A stretch of 64,000 nt of DNA from Candidatus Thiodiazotropha sp. (ex Epidulcina cf. delphinae) (GTDB lineage Bacteria > Pseudomonadota > Gammaproteobacteria > Chromatiales > Chromatiaceae), in contig JAHXHS010000010.1 of the NCBI GenBank assembly GCA_025656455.1, positions 1-64,000 on the forward strand, read 5' to 3'. Position numbers and translations under genes: made by a program. The notes under the pieces are model-generated. The model was not told the origin of the DNA and searched no databases. It saw only the letters and a list, made by a program, of their open reading frames with translations. Each line of letters starts with the position of its first letter. Positions within the stretch are counted from its first letter, which is position 1. Below are positions 1 to 7,381 of the stretch, one piece after another.

Positions 1-80
1 TGATCGCTCTCTATTGCCAGTTTGACCGCTGACTCTTTAAACTCTGATGTATAGGGGTTCTGTTTCTTCTGATTACTCAT
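1..80 (-). CDS. IS3-family transposase OrfA, 5' fragment cut by window edge
   Basis: Reading leftwards from an ATG at 80, the first 26 codons give MSNQKKQNPYTSEFKESAVK and then LAIESD before the window ends. This is the typical N-terminus of an IS3-family OrfA, the helix-turn-helix protein that binds the inverted repeats and is fused to OrfB by frameshifting. Only the first quarter or so of OrfA is present; OrfB and the far end of the element lie outside. The start of the insertion sequence is probably between 80 and about 290, where the palindrome at 254-289 could carry its terminal inverted repeat. I cannot tell whether the element is intact. Confidence 0.75.
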   Translation of the reverse strand, partial: MSNQKKQNPYTSEFKESAVKLAIESD

Positions 81-253
81 CGGTACACACTTTCCGGTTA
101 GGTCTCAAGATTACTTGAGGTTGTGTGTCCGGGATAGTCTAGCCAGATCAGTGATACCATTGACGGGGTTCGTATCGCCACACCATTGATGCGGTTCGTA
201 CCTCACCACATCCTACGTTAAAGCAGGGGTTTGGTGTATATGGAGGGAATTAT

Positions 254-289
254 CTGGACACCCCTTCAAAATCTGAAGTGGGTGTCCAG
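254..289. repeat. 36-bp palindrome, possible IS3 terminal repeat
   Basis: The arms ctggacaccc and gggtgtccag are perfectly complementary, with a second short inverted pair (cttca/tgaag) inside. It lies about 170 bp upstream of the OrfA start at 80. The TGGACACC end is compatible with a terminal inverted repeat of the insertion sequence whose OrfA begins at 80, or with a transcription-stopping hairpin. The second IS end is not in the window, so this stays uncertain. Confidence 0.35.
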
Positions 290-384
290 GTAGATTGTTC
301 CGGTGGTTTCAGACACAACATCAGCCAATGCTAACCCCCACTTTCGATCCAATCCAGACGCTGTATCCCTGGAGAGAAACAGCT

Positions 385-608
385 TAAAGTGAATGGCGCT
401 TACTTAAGGTGAATATGCCTGGATCTTACTCGTCATTCCAGTAACCGCGTCATTCCGGCGAATGCCGGAGAAGTGGTGCATGGATGCACCGTTTACGGAC
501 CTAAGGATGGAATCCAGGGAAATGACGCCTGTTGGTGATTCTGGATCCCGGCATTCGCCGGGATGACGGTGGTTTTGATCTTAAGTAAGTGCCATTCAGC
601 TTAAAGTC
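385..608. repeat. Nested palindromic repeat with CGTCATTCCGG core
   Basis: Outer arms at about 385-413 and 579-608 are imperfect inverted copies (gaatggcgcttacttaagg versus cttaagtaagtgccattc). Inside them, 448-460 and 541-567 form a second inverted pair (cgtcattccggcgaatgccgg / ccggcattcgccgggatgacg). The core resembles 55223-55252 and 61525-61596 in this window, so it is an interspersed repeat family. It follows the stop codon of the gene at 612-1193 and could also act as its terminator. Confidence 0.7.
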
Positions 609-611
609 ATC

Positions 612-1193
612 TTAGACCAGCGCTTGCCTTGCCGCCACAAAGGCGAACAACAGAAAAGCCACCCCACTGATCCTGTGCAGCCAGTAGAGGGGCATGCGTT
701 GCAACAGCCTGTGCCCTGCCCAGACCCCAAGCGCCGAGACCATCATGAGAGCCGCCGATGCTCCCAGCCACACGGGCCAAGGCGGCATGCTGCCAGCCAG
801 GCCCGCCACTGCGATCTGGGTCTTGTCACCGAATTCCGCCACCAGAATCAAAAGCAGCGTCGTGTAAAAGATGCCATGTCCCGGTATTTCCTTCACCTCA
901 TCTGATTCGTCTTCACCCCGTTTAAGCAGGGTATGGATGCCAAAGAAACCGAACATCACCGCCACTACGCCCGCGGTCAGCCGTTCCGGTACCCATGCGG
1001 CCACACCCGCTCCGAACAATACCGCCAGCGCATTCAATACCAGAAATGCCGCCACCGCGCCCAGCAGTACAGGCCAATACCGGTAGCGAGCCGCAAGCGT
1101 CATACACACCAGTTGGCTTTTGTCGCCAATCTCGGCCAAGGCAATGAGTATAAACGTCGATAAAGCCGCAGAAACTGTTTCAGGTAGAATCAT
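612..1193 (-). CDS. mneA: TMEM165/GDT1 (UPF0016) family Mn2+ exporter
   Basis: A 193-residue polytopic inner-membrane protein made of two homologous halves, each carrying the family signature: ALAEIGDKSQ near residue 20 and LVAEFGDKTQ near residue 118. The acidic residues of these E-x-G-D-K-(S/T)-Q motifs line the cation path. The family is known to move Mn2+ (and Ca2+ in eukaryotes); bacterial members act as Mn2+ exporters (MneA) that protect against manganese excess. About six hydrophobic segments are visible. The length is normal for bacterial members. It stands alone, with a long leader (1194-1480) upstream that contains hairpins. The substrate is assigned from the family, not from this sequence. 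Confidence 0.88.
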   Translation of the reverse strand: MILPETVSAALSTFILIALAEIGDKSQLVCMTLAARYRYWPVLLGAVAAFLVLNALAVLFGAGVAAWVPERLTAGVVAVMFGFFGIHTLLKRGEDESDEVKEIPGHGIFYTTLLLILVAEFGDKTQIAVAGLAGSMPPWPVWLGASAALMMVSALGVWAGHRLLQRMPLYWLHRISGVAFLLFAFVAARQALV

Positions 1194-1764
1194 GGATAGA
1201 TTGTGCCAAACACGACTGTTTCAGTCATCAATAGCGTCGTTAATTGGCCGCAAAGGAACCTCAGACAACGTCTTCTTGGCGTACTTTGCGAGCTTGGCGA
1301 GAGAAATTTTGCATACCTGGCCAGTCGTGGAAGACCAGGACGGCAGAGTGCAGGAGCGGAAAAGTGAGAGGTAGCCCTAGGGGGCTTTCATCTACTACCC
1401 GCTCTGCGGATAGTAGCTGATTCACACTGGATGAATACCCACTCGATTTGGGGAAGAGCCGATTAATTTATGGGTTGGCAACGTCCTAACTCCCTCTCCC
1501 TCCGAAAGAGGGTTGAGGTGAAGGGGATTCAATTAAAACAGCCTGTATCTGTTCAAGCACGCTTTGACGTTCACCCAAAACCTCGTGGTTCCAATGAAGA
1601 TAACCTTTCATCAAATCATATGATTAGCCCTATTGGAATTAATCTATTCCGAATCAAACAGTTAAAATTACTCCTTTGATAGCATGGATTTGAAGTTCAA
1701 TGACATGGAATAAAATGGTGCCGTTGTCCGTCTTACCTATAACAGCGACTGGAGGATTTGAAAT
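1194..1764. other. 571-bp intergenic region with hairpins and repeat debris
   Basis: I see no credible gene. On the minus strand, ahead of the Mn exporter, there is an 11-bp stem with a 3-nt loop (1392-1416) followed by a short agccc/gggct hairpin (1373-1386). These could be a structured leader, and Mn2+ riboswitches of the yybP-ykoY class are known upstream of this exporter family, but I could not match the conserved riboswitch core. The part around 1487-1530 is a ctccctctccctccg-type low-complexity repeat. The right end holds the putative promoter of the ECF sigma gene. Confidence 0.5.
1707..1735 (+). promoter_or_regulatory. Candidate ECF-type promoter of the sigma factor gene
   Basis: GGAATA at 1707-1712 and GTCTTA at 1730-1735 are 17 bp apart. 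This resembles the GGAAC / GTC pattern read by many ECF sigma factors, and it lies 30 bp upstream of the sigma gene at 1765, as expected for autoregulation. Only one such site was seen, so it is suggestive. Confidence 0.35.
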
Positions 1765-2307
1765 TTGACCCTGGCGATATGGCGCCGCAGGCGTCTGGAA
1801 AAAATCCTATTACACGAATACGCCATGTTACACCGCTTGGCATGGTCCTGGTGCCACAACCGGCATACGGCTGATGAGTTGGTGCAAGAGACCTGCTTAT
1901 TGGCGATGGAACACGTTGAACAACTGAAGGACAACAACAAGGCGCGCCAGTGGATTGTCAAGATCATGGTTAACCTGCACCATAATCGAATGCGCAGTCT
2001 GAGAGAATCTGTTGATGTGGAAACACTCAATTTAGCATCGCCTGACTCTGTCGAAAGTCTAGCGCTACAGGAAGACAGAATAAGTCAAATCCGCCATGCG
2101 GTTGCCAGTCTAAAGTACGATCAGCGCATTGTTCTCACACTGGTGGATTTAATGGGGTACTCCTATATACAAGTAGCGGAAACCCTCGATATCCCCATCG
2201 GTACGGTGATGAGCCGACTCACTCGGGCACGCAGCAAGCTGAAGGATAAATTGCTCAACCATAACGCTGAAGCGACTGGGCGGCCGAATCTCAGGAGGGT
2301 CAAATGA
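1765..2307 (+). CDS. ECF (sigma-70 family) RNA polymerase sigma factor
   Basis: A 180-residue protein with sigma region 2 (about residues 15-80, including the HTADELVQETCLLAMEHV helix) and sigma region 4 (about 112-168). Region 4 ends in the DNA-binding helix-turn-helix GYSYIQVAETLDIPIGTVMS followed by RLTRARSKLKD. No region 1 or 3 is present, as in ECF sigma factors. The start is a TTG preceded by GGAGG with about 8-9 nt spacing. The stop overlaps the start of the next gene by 4 nt (ATGA), which ties it to the anti-sigma factor. It should direct RNA polymerase to a small regulon, likely including itself and the DsrE genes. The signal is unknown. Confidence 0.92.
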   Translation: MTLAIWRRRRLEKILLHEYAMLHRLAWSWCHNRHTADELVQETCLLAMEHVEQLKDNNKARQWIVKIMVNLHHNRMRSLRESVDVETLNLASPDSVESLALQEDRISQIRHAVASLKYDQRIVLTLVDLMGYSYIQVAETLDIPIGTVMSRLTRARSKLKDKLLNHNAEATGRPNLRRVK

Positions 2308-3041
2308 AACACTATTCCGAGGAGATGCTTAACGCCCTTGCGGATGACGAATACCCGGTTGAACAACAAGTTGAGCTGCTTTCCCGATTACAGTCTGATA
2401 AGGCAGCGACGGATGAATTGTGCAAATTGCGGTCTGTAAAACAGTTAGTAAAGACAGCCTATCAGGAAACGCCTGAACCGAACGACAAGCGCCACTGGTG
2501 GAACTACCGCACAAACAAGCTGCCCTTATTCGCTGTGGCGAGCATTATGCTTGCAGTGGCGGTTAGCGTGTTTCTGACGGGGCAATATCTGTTCCAGGAG
2601 CCGATAGAAAATAGGCGCTTGGCCATGCTCGACCCTGATGGTCGAGGTCAACAGCCGGCATTAGGGGAGAGTCAAGAGACGCGAATTGTCTTACATCTTC
2701 TCGATGCAGACATGCAGGTTGCCGGTGACCTATTGGATGAGATTGAAAGACTCCTGGCGGAGCACCGAACGAGTGGCAATAGCCTACGTGTAGAGATCGT
2801 AGCGCATAGCGAGGGATTGGCTTTATTGCGGCAACGCCTCAGTACACACAAAACCCGGATTACACGGCTGGCCAACGAATATCCGAACCTCGCTTTTGTT
2901 GCCTGTCTGAACACGGTACGGAGACTGCGGGTAGAACAAGGTATTGAGGTTACCTTGTTGCCGGAGGCAAGCACGACGAAGTCGGGCGTCGCCCATGTCG
3001 TGCAACGCCAAATGGAAGGCTGGGCTTACATAAAAGTCTAG
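2304..3041 (+). CDS. Transmembrane anti-sigma factor with periplasmic DsrE-like domain
   Basis: 245 residues. Residues 1-60 form an acidic helical N-terminus like that of anti-sigma factors that sequester an ECF sigma (EEMLNALADDEYPVEQQVEL); no zinc-binding HxxxCxxC motif is visible. One membrane helix lies at about 73-95. Residues 127-245, predicted to be periplasmic, form a DsrE-like domain with the pattern LRVEIVAHSEGLALLRQ, a single Cys201 in VACLNT, and the ending EGWAYIKV. The same features recur in the secreted protein encoded at 3432-3911 (LRVVLHGNGLTLLLE, KVCANT, EGYTYIKP), so the two are paralogues. The gene is translationally coupled to the ECF sigma gene. The anti-sigma role is inferred from position and architecture; the DsrE domain would be the sensor. 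Confidence 0.82.
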   Translation: MKHYSEEMLNALADDEYPVEQQVELLSRLQSDKAATDELCKLRSVKQLVKTAYQETPEPNDKRHWWNYRTNKLPLFAVASIMLAVAVSVFLTGQYLFQEPIENRRLAMLDPDGRGQQPALGESQETRIVLHLLDADMQVAGDLLDEIERLLAEHRTSGNSLRVEIVAHSEGLALLRQRLSTHKTRITRLANEYPNLAFVACLNTVRRLRVEQGIEVTLLPEASTTKSGVAHVVQRQMEGWAYIKV

Positions 3042-3113
3042 TTTTGTCCCGAACGGTGCAGGACATGGCCGGAACGGCCAGACCGGAGACGGTTGTACAC
3101 CGAAGACCAAGTT

Positions 3114-3396
3114 ATTAACCCGGCAACTAAGTATGTCGTGTTCAGGGCTTCAAGCATGCGCTTGATCAAGACGTGGCTCGCCGGCAAGGATGATTCCCTT
3201 GTCAAGAGCCACAACGCCGAGCAAGCGCATGCTTGAAGCCCCTAACCAATTGATATAAAAAGACAGGCCGCTGTGTGCCTGCCTACAGACTGCGTTATCA
3301 AAACTTGCTGTAGGAGTGCTACAGCGGCGTTTTGATGCGCAAGCTGTAGGCAGGCACACAGCGGCTGAACACGACATACTTAGTTGCCGGGTTAAT
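3114..3396. repeat. 283-bp palindromic element E1 (ATTAACCCGG family)
   Basis: Perfect 32-bp inverted arms end in attaacccggcaac and gttgccgggttaat. Inside are two further palindromes. One (about 3145-3241) has arms around ggcttcaagcatgcgcttg. The other (about 3270-3365) has arms gtgtgcctgcctacag and ctgtaggcaggcacac around a tatcaaaacttgctgtagg core. The second inner palindrome is shared with element E2 at 23655-23814, with arm differences that are matched on both sides. It contains no gene. It separates the anti-sigma gene from the DsrE gene and may break or modify that operon. Confidence 0.85.
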
Positions 3397-3431
3397 ATTA
3401 GAAAACCAAACTATTGTTGGAGGTGATTGTA

Positions 3432-3911
3432 ATGAATAAAGCACCCGGATTGTTATTGGCAGTCTGTTTCCTATCACTGTGCATCACCGGTAGTGTCTTG
3501 GCGGGCGGATATGCTCCCCAAAAAGTCGTCTATCACATCAACTACGACAACCCCAAACAACAGGCCGGCGCCCTACGCAACATCCAGAACCATATCAATG
3601 CCGTGGGTGCTGAGAATTTGCAGCTACGAGTGGTATTACACGGTAACGGCCTGACTCTGCTGCTGGAGCCTGACGCTCTTGAACGGCTGAAGAAATTCAA
3701 ACATGCCAATGCGACCGATCTGATGACAGCCAAGGTTGACGGTCTCAAGAGTCAAGGTGTCGAATTCAAGGTATGCGCTAATACTATCAAGGGCCGAAAG
3801 GTTGATCTCGAATCTGATTTATACAACGTCAGTGAAACAGACATCGTCCCCAGCGGCGTGGCCGAAGTCGCCAAGTTACAAGCTGAGGGATACACATACA
3901 TCAAGCCCTGA
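3432..3911 (+). CDS. Secreted DsrE family protein
   Basis: A 159-residue protein with an N-terminal signal peptide (about residues 1-24, ending SVLAGG), so it is periplasmic. The rest is a DsrE/DsrF-like fold with Cys115 in KVCANT, the position where sulfur-relay DsrE/TusD-type proteins often carry a reactive cysteine. It is paralogous to the periplasmic domain of the upstream anti-sigma factor. I chose the ATG at 3432, which follows a GGAGGTG ribosome-binding site, over an in-frame upstream codon at 3414 that would spoil the signal peptide. It probably binds or carries the sulfur species, or other ligand, that the anti-sigma factor senses. That role is inference. Confidence 0.85.
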   Translation: MNKAPGLLLAVCFLSLCITGSVLAGGYAPQKVVYHINYDNPKQQAGALRNIQNHINAVGAENLQLRVVLHGNGLTLLLEPDALERLKKFKHANATDLMTAKVDGLKSQGVEFKVCANTIKGRKVDLESDLYNVSETDIVPSGVAEVAKLQAEGYTYIKP

Positions 3912-3955
3912 CATCCATTCACTATCTGGTATAAATACCAGGTATAATCATTTTG

Positions 3956-3981
3956 AACCCGCCTTCAGGCGGGTTATCTTT
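3956..3981 (+). terminator. Rho-independent terminator after the DsrE gene
   Basis: An 8-bp GC-rich stem, aacccgcc/ggcgggtt, with a ttca loop is followed by a T-rich stretch (atcttt). It lies 45 bp after the stop at 3911. A weaker hairpin (ctggta/taccag, 3926-3941) precedes it. Confidence 0.75.
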
Positions 3982-4124
3982 GGGGGCTCTTCCCCTATTT
4001 GAGTAGGCAAAAAAAGTAAAGCGTGACCTATTTTCACGTAATATCAAGCGTCATGGGCCCGCGAATTAACGCAAATGGGCTTATCTCGATGTTGTTATCA
4101 TCGATGGATGGGTGCCAATCCAAT

Positions 4125-4729
4125 CTAGTACTCTTTCAAGGTGATATTGTCGGGTTCAGCGAACCGGGAAGCGGTTGAGCGCTAGCCCGGATGTTTCACC
4201 CGGGGACGTGATGATCGTGCAGAGCTCGTCGTTCAGGGGCGGATTTCCGATTGAGTCAATAGCCTAAGCTATTGATGAATGAGGAAATACCGTCCCTGGA
4301 CGACGAGATCGGTACGAGGGCGCGTTCAGCGTTGCCTGGTAACACTCTGCACTTTGCTAATATTCTAAACATTACATTTTAAATCAAAAGCTTAATTCAC
4401 ATTATCAGCGGCCGGGTGAAATATCCGGGCTAGGCGCGCCTCGCAGGCAATGGCAAGCCCTTGTCAAGAGGCGCAACACCGCGGGCGAGCGCTTCCCGGC
4501 TCGCCCGTAGGGAGCCACCCAGTAGAACGCCCATCTCATACCCATTCAAATCTCAGGTAATTTTGAGTGGATGTCTGTTTAGTCTTTAGCGCTGCCCAGT
4601 TTAGAACCCATTTAGAAACCCGTAGGTCACGTTGCGCAGCTACGTGACACCCCCATTGAGTCAGGTAGCCGCTCCGCGTCAACCTGACCTACGACTGAAC
4701 CCGACAATATCACCTTGAAAGAGTACTAG
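4125..4729. repeat. 605-bp nested palindromic element D (CTAGTACTC ends)
   Basis: The outer arms, 4125-4159 and 4695-4729, are perfect 35-bp inverted copies starting ctagtactctttcaagg. Inside are more inverted pairs: agcccggatgtttcacccgg (about 4182) with ccgggtgaaatatccgggct (about 4411), cgtcgttcagggg with ccctggacgacg, and a gtaggtca/tgacctac block near the right end. A ggcaatggcaagcccttgtcaag core near 4448 is shared with the elements at 8357, 20411 and 41345. The right quarter (about 4566-4729) recurs at 55037-55207. No gene is present in this 860-bp gap (3912-4771). Confidence 0.85.
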
Positions 4730-4771
4730 TGTGGTTTTCATGAATCAATCCCGTTTCCAGGCAGACACCAG

Positions 4772-5374
4772 CTAGAATAACCACTTTTGCCGAATGACTT
4801 CCCTATTCATGGCCAACCACTGCAAGGCAATAATGATACTGGTGGAGTTAGCCCGCCCGGTATAGAGCTCTCCGATCGCCTCCTCGGCATCCATCACCAC
4901 CACCCGGATATCCTCACCCTCATGATCGAGTCCGTGCACGCCTTGCGCATTCGAGGCATCGACTTCACCGCAAAAGAGCGCAATTCGATCAACCGATATG
5001 CCGGGACTCACCATGAATCCACAAATCGGCTCGAGACGTGCTATCTCGCAGTTGGCCTCCTCGATCGCTTCCCTGCGTGCTACTGACTCGTCACTCTCGT
5101 CGGCCGGCATGAACCCGCCAACCGTCTCCAGGACCCATGGCACCGCCTCTTGACCCACTGCGCCGATACGAAACTGCTCCACAAGCACCACTTTATCCAG
5201 GCGGGGATCATAGAGTAACACCGAAACCGCCCGAAGCTGCTCAAGACGCTCTCGTATCAACGGCACACTCTCGCCTCCCATATAGAGATCATGTTTGAGG
5301 AGATAACGGTTGATTTTCAGAAACCCCCGGTAAACGGGGCCAGATTCCACTATTTCGTATTGATAATTCATCAC
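4772..5374 (-). CDS. nudF: NudF-type Nudix hydrolase (ADP-ribose pyrophosphatase)
   Basis: A 200-residue cytosolic protein close to the usual NudF length. The Nudix box spans about residues 86-108 (GGFMPADESDESVARREAIE then EANCE), with the metal-binding REAIEE intact and the usual glycine near its end replaced by Asn. The N-terminal VYRGFLKINRYLLKHDL segment is typical of ADP-ribose pyrophosphatases, which cut ADP-ribose to AMP and ribose 5-phosphate. It starts 5 bp after the stop of the response-regulator gene, so it is probably the last gene of a kinase-regulator-Nudix operon. Substrate specificity is inferred from the family. Confidence 0.85.
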   Translation of the reverse strand: MMNYQYEIVESGPVYRGFLKINRYLLKHDLYMGGESVPLIRERLEQLRAVSVLLYDPRLDKVVLVEQFRIGAVGQEAVPWVLETVGGFMPADESDESVARREAIEEANCEIARLEPICGFMVSPGISVDRIALFCGEVDASNAQGVHGLDHEGEDIRVVVMDAEEAIGELYTGRANSTSIIIALQWLAMNREVIRQKWLF

Positions 5375-5379
5375 AGGTA

Positions 5380-6012
5380 TTAAACACGCTTTGTCAGAAA
5401 CATCTTTACAAGATCCGCGGGCGTCACGGCTTTCATTTTAGTCATCACGCGGGACCTATGCAGCTCCACCGTCTTAACGCTGATGCCCAGATCCATCGCA
5501 ATAACCTTATTCATTTTTCCAGCGACGATTTCCTGCAATATCTCATCTTCTCTCGGGGTTAAGGCTGCAAACCTCTTCTGGTACATGCGTTCTTTCATGT
5601 TTAATCGAGGAGTATCACTGCGTCGCCGAGACATCGATTGAATTGAAAGGGCCGTATCAAGCGCGAACCACAACTCCTCGCTATCCAATGGCTTTTCCAG
5701 AAAGGTGACCGCACCCATTGACATTGCCTCTACCGCCAGCGATATATCCCCGTGGCCCGTCATATAGATGATCGGAATATAAATTTGATTCGTTGCCAGT
5801 TGTTCATGGAATTCCAGGCCCGTCATGGTAGGCATTCTTATATCAAGCAAGCAGCAACACCGTTTCCGGCACTTGAGCATACGTAAATGGGTGAGCGCCA
5901 TTTCCGGATCGCCATACTCCTCAACACTATATCCGGCCCCTACCAACATCCAAGAGGTGGATTCTCTGAAATCCCTGTTATCATCGATAATATAGACAGT
6001 CGGTTTTGACAT
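5380..6012 (-). CDS. FixJ/NarL-type response regulator with cysteine cluster
   Basis: 210 residues from the ATG at 6012 (MSKPTVYIIDDN). The receiver domain (1-120) has acidic residues D10/D11, phospho-acceptor D57 in LLDIRMP and the switch Lys in FLEKPLD. The C-terminal LuxR/FixJ helix-turn-helix (about 143-195) contains ALTPREDEILQEIVAGKMNK. It is unusual in having CRKRCCC directly before the beta strand that carries D57 (C48, C52-C54), which could make phosphorylation redox-sensitive. An in-frame start farther upstream (6060) would overlap the kinase gene and is less likely. The stop of the kinase gene is 2 bp upstream, so the two are co-transcribed. Targets are unknown. Confidence 0.88.
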   Translation of the reverse strand: MSKPTVYIIDDNRDFRESTSWMLVGAGYSVEEYGDPEMALTHLRMLKCRKRCCCLLDIRMPTMTGLEFHEQLATNQIYIPIIYMTGHGDISLAVEAMSMGAVTFLEKPLDSEELWFALDTALSIQSMSRRRSDTPRLNMKERMYQKRFAALTPREDEILQEIVAGKMNKVIAMDLGISVKTVELHRSRVMTKMKAVTPADLVKMFLTKRV

Positions 6013-6014
6013 GA

Positions 6015-7109
6015 TTACCATCCCTGCTGTTTTATCGGCAGTAATATATGAGATGCGCATCCGTGCCCTTCATTAGAGGTAAGCCACAACTTTCCATTGT
6101 GCAATTCAATAAATGACCGGCAAATGTTCAGGCCGACACCCATCCCTGTCGACTTGTTCGATACAAAGGGAACGAATAGCGTTTCCGCCTCATCATCGGA
6201 TATGCCGACACCCTGATCTTTTATGGCTATCTCTATGTCCGTATTTTTTTGCTGAATCACAATCTCGATCATTCGCGCAGAATCCGGAACACCACGCATC
6301 GCCTCAACCGCATTTTTTATCAGGTTTACGATAACCTGCCGCAACATAAGCTCATCGGCGTGTATTTCAACCGTCTCCTGATAAAAATCGAGTCGTACCT
6401 CGACTTGGTTTTTTCGTATTTCCCACTCTAATAACGAGACGCATTTTTTTATCAGCGATGCAACCCGGATCTTAGCATATTTCGGCTTTCTGGATTGGCT
6501 GAACTCGCTTATCCTTGTAACGATATCCGATGTATATTTCGTCTGCTCGATCGATTTGTCGATTGCATTGAACACCGACGGCTCTATACCTCTGCAGCTG
6601 TCGAGTCGCATCCGTACGCCATGCAGCAGATTCGAAATGGTCCCTATCGGCTGGTTGATTTCATGGGCCAGGGTGGTCGCCATTTCACAAACCGCGGAAC
6701 GCTTGGAAGTCAATACCGGCCGCCGCCTGTCACGCAAAGGCCGCCGTCTGTCATGCAGAGGGGGCATCCGTGAATCTTCCTCGGCAAAGTCCTTGTGTAT
6801 GCGCAAGGCGATTTTTGAATTGCCGATACTGGTGATAGCCACCTTATACCTCGCATTGTTATTGCCTCTGATTGCGAACAATTCCGGCTTGGTATAAACC
6901 GATGTTATATCGATTTTGTGAATCGCTTTCGACAGCCCGTGAAAATAGCTGAATACTTTCTCTATCGGAGAACCGACATCCAGCGTGGCAAATCTCTTTT
7001 TGAATTTATCCGTTTGCCAAATCACTTTCCGGCAACTCATGTCTAGCAGCATAACATAATCGCCCAGCGACAATAGCGTGTTTTCCAGATCGACTCTATT
7101 CAGTACCAT
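6015..7109 (-). CDS. Sensor histidine kinase (soluble, PAS-like N-terminus)
   Basis: 364 residues with no obvious membrane helix. Residues 1-107 look like a PAS-type input domain (LSLGDYVMLLDMSCRKVIWQ). A short basic linker contains a direct repeat (DRRRPLRDRRRP, about 120-131). H149 in the H-box MATTLAHEINQPIGTISNLL is the autophosphorylation site, followed by an N-box (VIVNLIKNAVEAM) and G-boxes (IKDQGVGISDDEAE, GMGVGLNICRSFIELHNG). This is the FixL-type HPK4 transmitter arrangement. It precedes its cognate regulator by 2 bp. The input signal is unknown: no haem- or flavin-binding signature was recognised. Confidence 0.88.
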   Translation of the reverse strand: MVLNRVDLENTLLSLGDYVMLLDMSCRKVIWQTDKFKKRFATLDVGSPIEKVFSYFHGLSKAIHKIDITSVYTKPELFAIRGNNNARYKVAITSIGNSKIALRIHKDFAEEDSRMPPLHDRRRPLRDRRRPVLTSKRSAVCEMATTLAHEINQPIGTISNLLHGVRMRLDSCRGIEPSVFNAIDKSIEQTKYTSDIVTRISEFSQSRKPKYAKIRVASLIKKCVSLLEWEIRKNQVEVRLDFYQETVEIHADELMLRQVIVNLIKNAVEAMRGVPDSARMIEIVIQQKNTDIEIAIKDQGVGISDDEAETLFVPFVSNKSTGMGVGLNICRSFIELHNGKLWLTSNEGHGCASHILLPIKQQGW

Positions 7110-7381
7110 CCTTGCAGCTCTATCACTTTGCTATATTGAATACCTACTTCATCACTCGCTTGCCGTCTCTTCATCAAGCGCTAGCCTGGCCAATAATATA
7201 GACGGCTATCTTTTGTTCTGAAGTGGATTAGAGTAAATCATGATCTCTGCTCCGTGAATATAGGATTTTGCTGACAATCGAATAGGTAATGACCTACATA
7301 CAGCTTCAACCGCCTGATCGGGTCAATCAGATGTTCTCTATATATTCACTCCGGCATAAGCCTGTTATCGAGTTCCGTAAA

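Noticed and set aside
1120..1374. Open frame of 84 codons on the plus strand overlapping the Mn exporter start
   Set aside because: Antisense of the exporter N-terminus and its leader; no supporting signal.
1470..1679. Open frame of 69 codons on the plus strand
   Set aside because: It runs through a ctccctctccctccg low-complexity repeat, has no ribosome-binding site and no protein-like composition.
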